Part shown: one piece after another, positions 1 through 8,556 of the stretch
Layout of the letters: each line of letters opens with the position of its first letter
How positions within the stretch are numbered: the first letter of the stretch is position 1
Origin: Catenulisporales bacterium
GTDB lineage: Bacteria; Actinomycetota; Actinomycetes; Streptomycetales; Catenulisporaceae
Direction: 5' to 3'
Assembly: GCA_019510485.1 (NCBI GenBank)
Contig: JAEKKI010000169.1
Coordinates: forward strand, 18,333-82,332
DNA: 64,000 nt
Notes under the pieces: generated by a model
The model's database searches: none
Told to the model about the DNA's origin: nothing
Seen by the model: the letters and a program-made list of their open reading frames with translations, nothing else
Made by a program: the position numbers and the translations under genes

Positions 1-1344
1 TCGACCTGCTACGCGGTCGGCGTGACCGTAGGCGGTGTCTGCGCGCCCTGGTACATCCGCCATGCCGGCGGCTCCCGGCCGGCAGTGTGGTGGAGCCTGG
101 TCGGCCTGTCCCTGTCGGTGGCGCTTTTCTGTGCGGTGCCCGCTCTGGCGGTAACGTTTCCGGCGGCCGCCGTCTGCGGCGTCTTCGGCGCCTGGCTCTG
201 CATAGCAGTGCCCGCTGCCCTGGCCCGCGCCCACGGCTCCGACGGTCCCGCCGCCATCACCGAGGCCAACGCGGTCGCGGCCTTCGTCGGCATCGCGGCC
301 CCGCTCGCGGTCGGCGGTGCGGCGGCGGTGGGGATCAGCTGGCGGGTGGCGCTGCTGACAGTGGTGCCGCTGATCGGCTTGCTGTATCTGGTACTGGGAC
401 GCGTGCGAGAGCCGGAGTGGCTCGTGCCGGATGTCGAGCAGGTCGTGTTCGAGGCCGAAGTCGGCGCGCGGGCTGGATACGTGGCCACCGATATCGTCGA
501 CCGAGAATCGGTCGGCGCACAAGCCGTCGCGCGTACCAGCGCGCACGTCGTGCTGCCGGCGCCGCGACCAGCTGATCACGTCTCCGTTCCGGCCTTGCTG
601 CCCGCGGCTTTCGCTGATTCGTCTCAGGCATCCGCGCACTCGGCGACGAGCCGGGATCTGCCGGCTGCCATGCCGTCGCCGGAAGCATCCGAGCACCCGC
701 TGATGAGCCTCGCCGATCCCGCGCTCGCCGCGCCGTCGCGGCAAGCGTCCTCCGTCCGCGCCCTCCCACGCCGCTTCTGGTTCAACCAACTCGCCGTCGT
801 CTGCGCCGTCTCCGTCGAGTTCTGCCTCACCCTCTGGTGCGCCACCCTCCTGCACGAGCGCGCGGGCCTGTCCGCCGGCGTCGCCACCACCGGGGTCACC
901 GCCGTGGTCGCCGGCATGGCGGTCGGGCGGGCGATCGGCGGGCCGCTGGCGTTGCGGATGCCGATCGATCGGCTGATCTTCGCCTCGTTCGGGGCGAATC
1001 TGCTCGGCTTCGGCATCTTCTGGGCGGCGGCGCAGCCGGCGCCGATGTTCGCCGGGCTGGCGGTGGCCGGGCTCGGGGTGGCGCTCCAGTTCCCGCTGAT
1101 CTCCGCGCGCGGTATCGAGCTGTCCGGCGGCCAGGCCGAGCTGGCCGGGGCGATCACCATGTTCGGTGCCGGGATCGCGGTCGGGACGGGGCCGTTCGTG
1201 CTCGGATTCCTGTCCGATCAAGTCGGCATCCACGCCGCCTATCTGCTGCTGCCCGTGTTCATCGGAGTGGCGGTGCTGGCGGTGGCTGGCTCTGCGACCA
1301 CTGCTGCGGGCCGCGCACCGGTATCTGAGACCATGGCGGCATGA
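1..1344 (+). CDS. MFS transporter, 5' end outside the window
   Basis: The reading frame is open to the left edge, so the true start lies upstream; GTG at 22 is only the first in-window candidate. Alternating hydrophobic segments and short basic loops look like a 12-helix major facilitator: several helices up to about codon 145, a roughly 120-residue low-complexity Ala/Ser/Pro-rich central loop, then about six more helices. Such a long central loop is unusual for the family, where it normally links the two six-helix halves in the cytoplasm. Substrate is unknown. The stop overlaps the hemL ATG by 4 bp (ATGA), so the two are probably co-transcribed. Confidence 0.75.
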   Translation, partial: STCYAVGVTVGGVCAPWYIRHAGGSRPAVWWSLVGLSLSVALFCAVPALAVTFPAAAVCGVFGAWLCIAVPAALARAHGSDGPAAITEANAVAAFVGIAAPLAVGGAAAVGISWRVALLTVVPLIGLLYLVLGRVREPEWLVPDVEQVVFEAEVGARAGYVATDIVDRESVGAQAVARTSAHVVLPAPRPADHVSVPALLPAAFADSSQASAHSATSRDLPAAMPSPEASEHPLMSLADPALAAPSRQASSVRALPRRFWFNQLAVVCAVSVEFCLTLWCATLLHERAGLSAGVATTGVTAVVAGMAVGRAIGGPLALRMPIDRLIFASFGANLLGFGIFWAAAQPAPMFAGLAVAGLGVALQFPLISARGIELSGGQAELAGAITMFGAGIAVGTGPFVLGFLSDQVGIHAAYLLLPVFIGVAVLAVAGSATTAAGRAPVSETMAA

Positions 1345-2660
1345 ACGCGCACCCGCACCAGCCCCCCGCGACCGAGTCCCAGCACCTGTTCGACCGTGCC
1401 CTCGCCGTGATCCCGGGCGGTGTGAACTCCCCGGTCCGCGCCTTCGGCGCCGTCGGCGGCACACCCCGTTTCATGGCCTCCGGTGCCGGCGCGTATCTGA
1501 CCGATGTCGACGGAAACCGCTACGTCGACATGGTCTGCTCCTGGGGCCCGCTGATCCTGGGCCACAGCCACCCGGCCGTGGTCGAGGCCGCCGAGCAGGC
1601 GCTGCGCCGCGGTGCGAGCTTCGGCGCGCCCTCGGTCGGCGAGGTGGAGCTGGCCGAGGAGATGGTCGCCCGCGTCGCCCCGCTGGAGCAGGTCCGGCTG
1701 GTCTCCTCCGGCACCGAGGCCACGATGAGCGCGATCCGGCTGGCCCGCGGCTTCACCGGACGCGGCAAGGTGGTGAAGTTCGCCGGCTGCTACCACGGCC
1801 ACGTCGACGCGCTGCTGGCCGCCGCCGGCTCCGGGGTGGCGACGTTCGCACTGCCGGACACCCCCGGCGTGACCGGTGCGCAGGCCGCGGACACCATCGT
1901 GTTGCCGTACAACGACACTCAGGCGGTCAAGGCAGCGTTCGAAGCACACGGCGCCGAGATCGCCTGTCTGATCACCGAGGCCGCGCCCGGCAACATGGGC
2001 ATCGTCCCGCCCCGCCCCGGCTTCAACCGGTTCCTGGCCGACATCTGCCGGGCGCACGGCGCGCTGTTCATCTCCGACGAGGTGATGACCGGCTTCCGCG
2101 CCTCCCGCGAGGGCATGTACGGCATCGACGGCGTGGCCCCGGACCTGATGACCTTCGGCAAGGTCATGGGCGGCGGCTTCCCCGCCTCGGCGTTCGGCGG
2201 CCGCGCGGACGTGATGGGCCACCTGGCCCCGGCCGGCCCGGTGTACCAGGCCGGCACGCTGTCCGGGAACCCGGTGGCCACCGCCGCGGGCCTGGCGACG
2301 CTGCGCCACTGCACCCCAGACGTGTACAGCCACCTGGACTCGGTGGCGCACCAGATCGCCGAGCTGACCTCCGAGGCGCTGGCCAAGGAGGGCGTCCCGC
2401 ACACCGTGCAGTTCGCCGGCACGATGTTCTCCGTCCACTTCACCGACGGGCCGGTGCAGGACTATGAGGACGCCAAGAAGCAGGACTCGAAGGCGTACGC
2501 CGAGTTCTTCCACGCGATGCTGGACCACGGTGTGTACTTGCCGCCGAGCGCCTTCGAAGCCTGGTTCGTCTCGGCCGCGCACGACGCCGCGGCGGTCGAG
2601 ATCATCGCCGACGCGCTGCCGCACGCGGCGCGGGCGGCGGCCGCGGCCGACAACCACTGA
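1341..2660 (+). CDS. hemL: Glutamate-1-semialdehyde 2,1-aminomutase
   Basis: PLP-dependent class III aminotransferase-fold enzyme that turns glutamate-1-semialdehyde into 5-aminolevulinate, the C5-pathway entry to heme. The 439-residue length is normal. Visible marks are the N-terminal [11 protein letters not shown] signature, the [15 protein letters not shown] segment of the cofactor site, [10 protein letters not shown] with the pyridine-nitrogen Asp, and [12 protein letters not shown], where Lys274 should form the PLP Schiff base. It starts inside the stop of the preceding transporter gene. The heme-consuming cytochrome c maturation genes follow within 1 kb, which makes functional sense. 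Confidence 0.97.
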   Translation: MNAHPHQPPATESQHLFDRALAVIPGGVNSPVRAFGAVGGTPRFMASGAGAYLTDVDGNRYVDMVCSWGPLILGHSHPAVVEAAEQALRRGASFGAPSVGEVELAEEMVARVAPLEQVRLVSSGTEATMSAIRLARGFTGRGKVVKFAGCYHGHVDALLAAAGSGVATFALPDTPGVTGAQAADTIVLPYNDTQAVKAAFEAHGAEIACLITEAAPGNMGIVPPRPGFNRFLADICRAHGALFISDEVMTGFRASREGMYGIDGVAPDLMTFGKVMGGGFPASAFGGRADVMGHLAPAGPVYQAGTLSGNPVATAAGLATLRHCTPDVYSHLDSVAHQIAELTSEALAKEGVPHTVQFAGTMFSVHFTDGPVQDYEDAKKQDSKAYAEFFHAMLDHGVYLPPSAFEAWFVSAAHDAAAVEIIADALPHAARAAAAADNH

Positions 2661-2701
2661 AACGCCGATACATCCGTCCCTGAGAGGAAACCCGACACGC
2701 T

Positions 2702-3355
2702 ATGGCCGAGACCAAGACCGTCGTCCACCTGATGCGCCACGGCGAGGTCTACAACCCGGACGGCATCCTCTACGGACGCCTCCCCGGCTTCCGTCTGTCC
2801 GATCTCGGGCAGAAGATGGCCGAGCGGGTCGCCGACCACCTGGCCGACCACGACATCAAGGCGGTCGTGGCCTCGCCGCTGCAACGCGCGCAGGAGACGG
2901 CGGCGCCGATCGCGGCCCGCCACGACCTGGAGGTCCGCACCGACGAGCGGCTGATCGAGGCGGGGAACTTCTTCCAGGGCAAGAAGTTCTCGGTCGGCGA
3001 CGGCGTCCTGAAGCGCCCGGCGGTGTGGTTCAAGCTGTGGAACCCGTTCAAGCCGTCCTGGGGTGAGCCGTACAAGGAGCAGGTCGAGCGCATGCACGCG
3101 GCGCTGCTCGACGCGGCCAAGATAGCCCCGGGCCACGAGGTGGTGCTGGTCAGCCACCAGCTGCCGATCTGGATCAGCCGGCTGGCCGCCGAGCACCGCT
3201 CGTTCTTCCACGACCCGCGCAAGCGCGAGTGCACGCTGGCGTCGCTGACGTCCTTCGAGTTCACCGGCGACCGGATCACCGCGGTCCGCTACAGCGAGCC
3301 GGCGAAGGACCTGTTGCCGGTGAAGAACACGAAGAAGTTCGTGGCCGGAGCGTAG
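2702..3355 (+). CDS. Histidine phosphatase family protein (phosphoglycerate mutase-like)
   Basis: The N-terminus carries HLMRHGEVYNPDG, the RHG phosphohistidine motif of the branch-1 histidine phosphatases. A second catalytic His appears in VVLVSHQLPIW. The 217-residue size fits single-domain members. A GAGAGGA stretch lies upstream of the ATG. In many actinobacteria this gene sits between hemL and the thioredoxin/CcdA/ResB genes, as here, but its substrate is not known. It could be annotated as a phosphoglycerate mutase, though nothing in the context supports a glycolytic role. Confidence 0.9.
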   Translation: MAETKTVVHLMRHGEVYNPDGILYGRLPGFRLSDLGQKMAERVADHLADHDIKAVVASPLQRAQETAAPIAARHDLEVRTDERLIEAGNFFQGKKFSVGDGVLKRPAVWFKLWNPFKPSWGEPYKEQVERMHAALLDAAKIAPGHEVVLVSHQLPIWISRLAAEHRSFFHDPRKRECTLASLTSFEFTGDRITAVRYSEPAKDLLPVKNTKKFVAGA

Positions 3356-3425
3356 AGACTCGCCGCTTCGTCCCTTTCGGGGACCCTGCCGCACACCGCG
3401 GCAGGGTCCATGCGAAACTTTTCAC

Positions 3426-4004
3426 ATGCTGCGCTGGACGAATCGAACACGCAGGTCGGTCGCGGTCGCGACGGCTGCCGCACTGGCCCTCGGCCTCGCT
3501 GCCTGCGGCGGATCCGGGAAGGGCAAGAACACCGATGGCTCGGGCACAGCCGTCGCGTTCGCCATGAACCAGCGCAAGGCCTTCCCCATGCTGTCCGGCG
3601 ACACGCTGGACGGCCGCACCCTCGACATGAACACCTTCAAGGGCAAGGTGATCGTGGTGAACCTGTGGGGGGCATGGTGCCGCCCCTGCCAGGCCGAGGC
3701 GCCCTACCTGGAACACGCCTACGAAGCCTTCAAGGACAAGGGCGTGCAGTTCGTCGGCATCGACACCCGCGACGACACCGCGCAGGCCAGGGCGTTCGTC
3801 AAGGACAAGCAGATCAGCTACCCGAACCTGGTCGACGGCGGGGACGAGACGCTGTTGACCAAGCTGGTCGGCATCACCTCGCTCACCACCGTGCCCTCCA
3901 CGCTCATCATCGACCGCAGCGGCGGCCTCGCCTGGCGCGCGCTGCGCCCGGTCGACTACACCACTCTGGCCGCCGCCCTGGACCCGATCGTCAGCGAGAA
4001 GTGA
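3426..4004 (+). CDS. TlpA/ResA-type thioredoxin-fold lipoprotein
   Basis: A basic n-region and hydrophobic stretch lead to the lipobox LAAC with Cys27 as the predicted lipidated residue, so the protein should sit on the outer face of the membrane. The thioredoxin domain follows, with [15 protein letters not shown] containing the redox pair Cys85/Cys88. By family, it reduces the heme-binding CXXCH cysteines of apocytochromes c, taking electrons from CcdA. It is 10 bp upstream of ccdA, followed by resB and ccsB: a System II cytochrome c maturation cluster. Length 192 residues, normal. Confidence 0.93.
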   Translation: MLRWTNRTRRSVAVATAAALALGLAACGGSGKGKNTDGSGTAVAFAMNQRKAFPMLSGDTLDGRTLDMNTFKGKVIVVNLWGAWCRPCQAEAPYLEHAYEAFKDKGVQFVGIDTRDDTAQARAFVKDKQISYPNLVDGGDETLLTKLVGITSLTTVPSTLIIDRSGGLAWRALRPVDYTTLAAALDPIVSEK

Positions 4005-4014
4005 GCACCGCCCG

Positions 4015-4866
4015 ATGAGCACCTCCGCCGCCGTGTTCTCGCACCTGGCCGGCGCTGTGTTTTCCCACCCGGCAGCCTCCGGCTACACCTCTACCCAGAA
4101 CCAGGTGGAGTACGGCAGCATCATGGTGGCCGTGCCGATCGCCTTGGCGGCGGGGCTCATCTCCTTCCTGTCACCGTGCGTGCTGCCGCTGGTCCCCGGC
4201 TACCTGTCGTATGTCACCGGCCTGACCGGCGTGGACCTGGGCGATCAGTCGCTCGACGAGGTGGCGCGGGCCAAGCGCGGCCGGATGATCCTCGGCGCGC
4301 TGTTGTTCGTGCTCGGATTCAGCGTCGTTTTCGTGCTGCTGCAGGCCTTCGCGGGCTGGAGCGGCAGCTTTCTGCTCGGCCACAAGCGGGCCATCCAGAT
4401 CGTGCTGGGCAGCCTCACGATACTGATGGGCCTGTCGTTCGCCGGCGTGGTGCCGGGCGTGGTGAGCCGGGTCTTCAACCGCGAGGCCCGCTTCCACAAG
4501 GACCCGCGCGTCGGCCTGGCCGGCGCACCGGTGCTCGGCGTGCTGTTCGGCCTGGGGTGGACGCCGTGCATGGGCCCGACGCTGTCGGCGGTCTCGTCGC
4601 TGTCCATCGACTCCGGCAACGCCGGCCGCTCGGTTCTCATCGGGGTGGCGTACTGTCTGGGTCTGGGCGTGCCGTTCGTCCTCGCCGCGGTCGCGTTCCG
4701 CAAGGCGATGGGGGCGTTCGGCTACGTGAAGCGCCACTACCAGGCCGTGATGCGGATCGGCGGCGGGATGCTGGTCGTCATCGGCGTCCTGCTGGTGACC
4801 GGCGAATGGGACCACCTGGTGGCGTGGTTCCAGAACCAGGTCCCCGGTTCCGAGTCCCCGATCTAG
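4015..4866 (+). CDS. ccdA: CcdA-family cytochrome c biogenesis protein
   Basis: Polytopic membrane protein of 283 residues with about six helices after a ~40-residue N-terminal extension. Two conserved cysteines are visible, in [16 protein letters not shown] and in [10 protein letters not shown], the pair that shuttles reducing power across the membrane in the CcdA/DsbD family. It is placed between the thioredoxin-like lipoprotein and resB, its usual partners. The extension before [11 protein letters not shown] is rich in Ser and Ala and may be over-called; an internal start at 4120 is possible. Confidence 0.92.
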   Translation: MSTSAAVFSHLAGAVFSHPAASGYTSTQNQVEYGSIMVAVPIALAAGLISFLSPCVLPLVPGYLSYVTGLTGVDLGDQSLDEVARAKRGRMILGALLFVLGFSVVFVLLQAFAGWSGSFLLGHKRAIQIVLGSLTILMGLSFAGVVPGVVSRVFNREARFHKDPRVGLAGAPVLGVLFGLGWTPCMGPTLSAVSSLSIDSGNAGRSVLIGVAYCLGLGVPFVLAAVAFRKAMGAFGYVKRHYQAVMRIGGGMLVVIGVLLVTGEWDHLVAWFQNQVPGSESPI

Positions 4867-4879
4867 AACGAGACTTCAG

Positions 4880-6544
4880 ATGGCATCGCCGACAGAAGAG
4901 ATGGACGCGGAGAGCCTGTCCACAGCACCACGCGAGGACAGCCGTGAGAGTTCTGTCACGCTGCCCCGGCTGAGCACGTTCGAGACGTTGCGGTGGGCGT
5001 GGCGGCAGCTGACGTCGATGCGGGTGGCGCTGATCCTGCTGTTCCTGCTGTCCTTGGCCGCGATCCCCGGATCCCTGCTGCCGCAGCGCAGTGCGAACAC
5101 CGACGCGACGAAAGTCACCGACTGGATCGCGAGTCACAAGGCCATCGGGCCGATGCTGGACCGCCTCCAATTCTTCACCGTCTACAAGTCGGCCTGGTTC
5201 TCGGCGATCTACCTGCTGCTGTTCATCTCGCTGATCGGCTGCATCGTCCCCCGCTCCTGGCAGCACTTCAAAACCCTGCGCAAGCCGCCGCCCGCCGCGC
5301 CGCGGAACCTCGCGCGCCTGCCGGCGCACTTCCGCTGGCACGACACTTCCGGCGTCTCCATAGAAACGAAACTCGACACCGCGGAAGCCGCGCTGAAGAA
5401 GAAGCGCTTCCGAGTCGTGCGAGGAACGGACGCCGACGGCGGCGGGTGGGTCTCGGGGGAGAAGGGCTACCTGCGCGAGATCGGCAACCTGGTGTTCCAC
5501 CTGTCCCTGGTCGGCATCCTCGCGGGCTTCGCGATCAAGGGCTACTACGGCTACCAGGGCAAGGTCCTGGTCACCGAGGGCGAGAACTTCACCAATATCG
5601 CGCTGAAGTACGACGACCAGGACTTCGGCGGCGGCGTCGACACCGACAAGCTCCCGCCCTTCTCGCTCAAGCTGAACTCGTTCCAGGCCCGCTACGAGAC
5701 CACCAAGGACTCGCAGGACTTCGGCCAGCCGCGCGGCTTCACCGCCGACGTCACCTACAGCGCCGCCGGCTCGGACCAGAAGAAGCACAAGACGATCAAG
5801 CTCAACGACCCGCTCAGCGTGAACGGCGTCAATCTCTACCTGGTCAGCCACGGCTATGCCCCGATCATCACGGTGCGCGACAAGTCCGGCACCCCGGTCC
5901 GCAGCGGCCCGGTGAAGTTCTTCGAGGCCGGCGCCATGTTCAAGTCCTCCGGCACGCTGCGCGTCGCGGACGGCATCAAGGACAAGGACGGCAACCCCAC
6001 CCAGCTCGGCATCCAGGGCTGGTTCCTGCCGACCTTCGTCGGGATGAGCCCCACCGAGGGCCCGGTCTCGGCCTTCCCCGCGGCCGCGAACCCGGAGCTG
6101 ATCATCAACGTCTACCTGGGCGACCTGGGCGAGATCCCCTCGGTCTACAAGATCGACACCTCCAAGGCCCAGCAGCTGGTGCTCGACCCTCAGAACGGCC
6201 GCAAGGCCGTCGCGCTGGACTTGGAGCAGGGCAAGACCGTGCAGCTGCCGGACGGGATCGGCTCGATCTCGTTCGACGGCGTCATGCAGTACGCGCAGTT
6301 CGACATCAACCACGACCCGTCGAAGAAGCTCGTCTTCGGCTCGGCCGTGGGGATCGTCGGCGGACTGATTCTGTCGCTGGGCATCCGCCGGCGGCGGGTG
6401 TTCGTACGGGTGAAGCCCGCGACCCGGAACGCGGTCCGCGTCGAGGTGGCGGGGCTGGCTCGCGCGGAGGACGCGCGGTTGCGGGACGAGGTTCGGGGCG
6501 TGGGCAGGAGCCTGCGTCCGGCGAAGGTGGGAGTGCGGAAGTGA
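4880..6544 (+). CDS. resB: Cytochrome c biogenesis protein ResB
   Basis: ResB half of the System II heme-transport and cytochrome c synthetase complex. The 554-residue protein has an N-terminal cytosolic tail, transmembrane segments around SMRVALILLFLLSLAAIPGS and AIYLLLFISLIGCI, a third near residue 210 (FHLSLVGILAGFAI), a large extracytoplasmic domain with Gly/Asp/Lys-rich beta structure, and a last helix near residue 490 before a basic tail. The ResB signature PGSLLPQR is present. Its stop overlaps the ccsB GTG by 4 bp, consistent with coupled translation of the two subunits. Confidence 0.94.
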   Translation: MASPTEEMDAESLSTAPREDSRESSVTLPRLSTFETLRWAWRQLTSMRVALILLFLLSLAAIPGSLLPQRSANTDATKVTDWIASHKAIGPMLDRLQFFTVYKSAWFSAIYLLLFISLIGCIVPRSWQHFKTLRKPPPAAPRNLARLPAHFRWHDTSGVSIETKLDTAEAALKKKRFRVVRGTDADGGGWVSGEKGYLREIGNLVFHLSLVGILAGFAIKGYYGYQGKVLVTEGENFTNIALKYDDQDFGGGVDTDKLPPFSLKLNSFQARYETTKDSQDFGQPRGFTADVTYSAAGSDQKKHKTIKLNDPLSVNGVNLYLVSHGYAPIITVRDKSGTPVRSGPVKFFEAGAMFKSSGTLRVADGIKDKDGNPTQLGIQGWFLPTFVGMSPTEGPVSAFPAAANPELIINVYLGDLGEIPSVYKIDTSKAQQLVLDPQNGRKAVALDLEQGKTVQLPDGIGSISFDGVMQYAQFDINHDPSKKLVFGSAVGIVGGLILSLGIRRRRVFVRVKPATRNAVRVEVAGLARAEDARLRDEVRGVGRSLRPAKVGVRK

Positions 6545-7659
6545 TCAACGAGTCGCTGGCGCGGTTCTCGAACTATGCCATCTACGGCGCGATGCTTGTG
6601 TACCTCATCGCGTTCTTCGCCTATACGGCGGAGTGGGTGTTCGGACGGAAGTCGTCGTTCGTCGTGGCGGCGGCGGAACAGAGTGCGGAACAGAGTACGG
6701 CGCGGGTGCCGGCGCAGGCTGAGGCGTTGGTGGCGGCCGGAGGTGCGGCGGACCGGCGCGCGGCGGACCGGGTCGTCGTCCCGGACGACCTGTCAGGGCT
6801 GGACGACCTCGACGACCTCGACGACCTCGACGACCTCGATGACCTCGACGACCGGCCGAACGTCGACGAGCCCATCCCGGCGATCGACGGCGGCAACCTG
6901 CGCGCCATCACCGCCGGCGGCATCGCGGTCAGCACCACGCTGCTCGGCTTCGCGCTGCACGTGATCGGCGTCCTGTGCCGCGGGCTGGCGGCGCACCGGG
7001 TGCCGTGGGGCAACCTCTACGAGTTCACCATCGCCGGCTCGGCCGTGGCCATGGCCATCTACGTCGGTCTGCTCTTCCGGAGAAACGCCCGCTGGCTCGG
7101 CGTCTTCGTCACCGGCGTGATCGTCGTGATTCTCGGCCTGGCCGTCGAAGTGCTCTACAAGGACGCCGAGCAGCTGGTCCCGGCTCTGCACTCGCCATGG
7201 CTGATGATCCACGTGGCCGCCGCCGTGCTGTGCTCCGGTGCGTTCACCGTCGCCACCCTCGCGACGGTCCTGTACCTGTTCAAGGCCCGCTACGAGGCCC
7301 AGGCCAAGCTCGGCACCGCGAACCCGGACTCGATGTGGAAGCGCGTGCCGTCGGCGATGAAGCTAGACCTGGTGGCGTACCGGATCCTGGCTTTCTCGTT
7401 CCCGATCTGGACGTTCACGGTGATCGCGGGTTCCATCTGGGCCGAGCGGGCCTGGGGCCGGTACTGGGGCTGGGACCCGACCGAGACGTGGGCGTTCATC
7501 ACCTGGGTCGTCTACGCGGCGTACCTGCACGCTCGCGCGACGCGCGGGTGGAAGGGACGCAACGCCTCGATCGTGGCCCTGATCGGTTACTTCTGCTTCA
7601 TCTTCAACTACTTCGTCGTGTCGCTTTTCGTGAACGGCCTGCACTCTTACGCGAAGTAG
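6541..7659 (+). CDS. ccsB: Cytochrome c maturation protein CcsB (CcsA/ResC family)
   Basis: Heme-handling subunit of System II. GTG start at 6541 overlaps the resB stop (GTGA). The tryptophan-rich heme-binding motif is clear: GRYWGWDPTETWAFITW near the C-terminus, with conserved His in ALHVIG, ALHSPWLMIHV and AAYLHARATR. About eight helices. Between the first helix and the second lies a disordered, acidic linker (about residues 35-115) that includes an (L-D-D)n run encoded by perfect 9-bp repeats. The linker is not typical of the core family. 372 residues. Confidence 0.94.
   Translation: MINESLARFSNYAIYGAMLVYLIAFFAYTAEWVFGRKSSFVVAAAEQSAEQSTARVPAQAEALVAAGGAADRRAADRVVVPDDLSGLDDLDDLDDLDDLDDLDDRPNVDEPIPAIDGGNLRAITAGGIAVSTTLLGFALHVIGVLCRGLAAHRVPWGNLYEFTIAGSAVAMAIYVGLLFRRNARWLGVFVTGVIVVILGLAVEVLYKDAEQLVPALHSPWLMIHVAAAVLCSGAFTVATLATVLYLFKARYEAQAKLGTANPDSMWKRVPSAMKLDLVAYRILAFSFPIWTFTVIAGSIWAERAWGRYWGWDPTETWAFITWVVYAAYLHARATRGWKGRNASIVALIGYFCFIFNYFVVSLFVNGLHSYAK
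6802..6852 (+). repeat. Tandem 9-bp repeat inside ccsB
   Basis: Five full units and one partial unit of GACGACCTC, with one silent change (GATGACCTC in unit 5). They encode repeated Asp-Asp-Leu in the cytosolic linker of CcsB. Because the unit is 9 bp, gain or loss of copies keeps the frame. A related repeat lies in the gene at 8557-10032. Confidence 0.95.
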
Positions 7660-7663
7660 CGGC

Positions 7664-8287
7664 CTACTTGCTGAAGTTCACCGTGATCGTCCCGGTGAAC
7701 CCCAGCGAGTGCAGCAGGCCTTCGAGCATCTGCCTGGTGTCCTTCTCGGCGATGGACACCAGCTGGCTCTTGGCCGCCGCGCCGTCGATCTGCTTGGTCG
7801 CCTCCACCAGCAACGGCTGCACCTTGTTCGGGTCGTTGTTGAAGAGCCGGTCGAACACGCCCTGCTGCTGGCCGATGATGTAGGACTTGTGGACGTCCAG
7901 CGCCGTCGGGTCCAGGACCGGGGTCGGCAGTGTGATGGTCGCCGACAGGCGGTCGGCGGAGACCTGCACCTTGTCCGGGCCGAGGTTGTTGAAGTCCACG
8001 AAGGCGTTAACGACGCCGTCGCCCAGGAAGAACGTGTCGCTGCCGGCCAGGAACGACGGCAGCCACGACGAGTTCTGCACCTCGACCACCACCTGGAACT
8101 CCCCGCTGGCCGCCTCGAAGCGCTTGAGCTCCGTGATCGACTTCAGCAGCACCGGGCTGCTGCGGGTCGTGGTGGTCTCGCCGAACGGATTACGGAAATG
8201 GATCAGGTTCGTGACCGCGCCGAGGAACGTCAGCACCACCACGACCGCACGGGAACTTTCGACAGTAGGCTTCTGCTCACCAGTCAC
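7664..8287 (-). CDS. DUF4230 domain-containing protein
   Basis: 207 residues: a short N-terminus, one hydrophobic anchor (RAVVVVLTFLGAV), then an extracytoplasmic domain recognisable as DUF4230 from the LLKSITELKRFEAASGEFQVVVEV segment onward, in which the ITEL...L.TA/AS pattern and a late helical YI...G...RLF region are typical. Function of the family is unknown. GTG at 8287 is chosen because GGGGGT lies 5 nt upstream; a TTG at 8299 is the longest alternative. Convergent with ccsB, only 4 bp between stops. Divergent from the small membrane gene at 8320. Confidence 0.85.
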   Translation of the reverse strand: MTGEQKPTVESSRAVVVVLTFLGAVTNLIHFRNPFGETTTTRSSPVLLKSITELKRFEAASGEFQVVVEVQNSSWLPSFLAGSDTFFLGDGVVNAFVDFNNLGPDKVQVSADRLSATITLPTPVLDPTALDVHKSYIIGQQQGVFDRLFNNDPNKVQPLLVEATKQIDGAAAKSQLVSIAEKDTRQMLEGLLHSLGFTGTITVNFSK

Positions 8288-8306
8288 AACGACCCCCAAT
8301 CGCAGT

Positions 8307-8313
8307 TATCTTA
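8307..8313. promoter_or_regulatory. Overlapping divergent -10 elements
   Basis: TATCTT (8307-8312, + strand) ends 7 nt before the ATG at 8320, the geometry of a leaderless transcript. On the other strand TAAGAT (8313-8308) is placed to start a short, ribosome-binding-site-containing leader for the DUF4230 gene. The two boxes overlap through a central CTTAAG-like palindrome. No good -35 was identified for either. Confidence 0.5.
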
Positions 8314-8319
8314 AGACCT

Positions 8320-8544
8320 ATGGCCGCGATCGGTGGACGAGCGAGACGGCGTGATGACGACGACGACCGGGGCGGACGCCGTTCCGGGAGCATCGGGTGC
8401 TTGTGGTACGCCCTGATCTTCCTTATTGTGATGTTGATCCTGTCTTTGATGTTCGGGGGTTTCCACAAAGGCCATCTCCATCCGAACGGGCTGCGGCCGC
8501 CTTCTCTCTCGGGGATTGCATCTGTCACGGCACCGTTGATCTGA
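8320..8544 (+). CDS. Small single-pass membrane protein, unknown function
   Basis: 74 residues: a very basic then acidic head (RARRRDDDDDRGGRR), one hydrophobic segment (CLWYALIFLIVMLILSLMFGG, split here as CLWYALIFLI and VMLILSLMFGG), and a short His/Pro-containing tail. The charge pattern suggests an N-in orientation. Codon use has the GC-rich third positions seen in neighbours, and a TANNNT box sits exactly 7 nt before the ATG, supporting a real leaderless gene. Product function not recognised. Confidence 0.65.
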   Translation: MAAIGGRARRRDDDDDRGGRRSGSIGCLWYALIFLIVMLILSLMFGGFHKGHLHPNGLRPPSLSGIASVTAPLI

Positions 8545-8556
8545 GAGCATGAGACG

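Noticed and set aside
1239..2657. 472-codon open frame antisense to hemL, with similar long antisense frames over resB, the UbiD gene, the phosphodiesterase, the deaminase, leuC and recG
   Set aside because: Third-position GC in the real genes removes stop codons from the opposite strand. The translations are low-complexity Arg/Ala/Gly/His text without domains, and each opposes a strongly recognised gene.
4993..6540. Upstream in-frame extension of ccsB to 4993
   Set aside because: It runs out of frame through resB and reads as Arg/Pro-rich noise; the GTG at 6541 overlapping the resB stop is the natural start.
6802..6852. Possible CRISPR or other non-coding repeat array
   Set aside because: Units are only 9 bp without spacers, lie in frame inside ccsB and keep the protein open.
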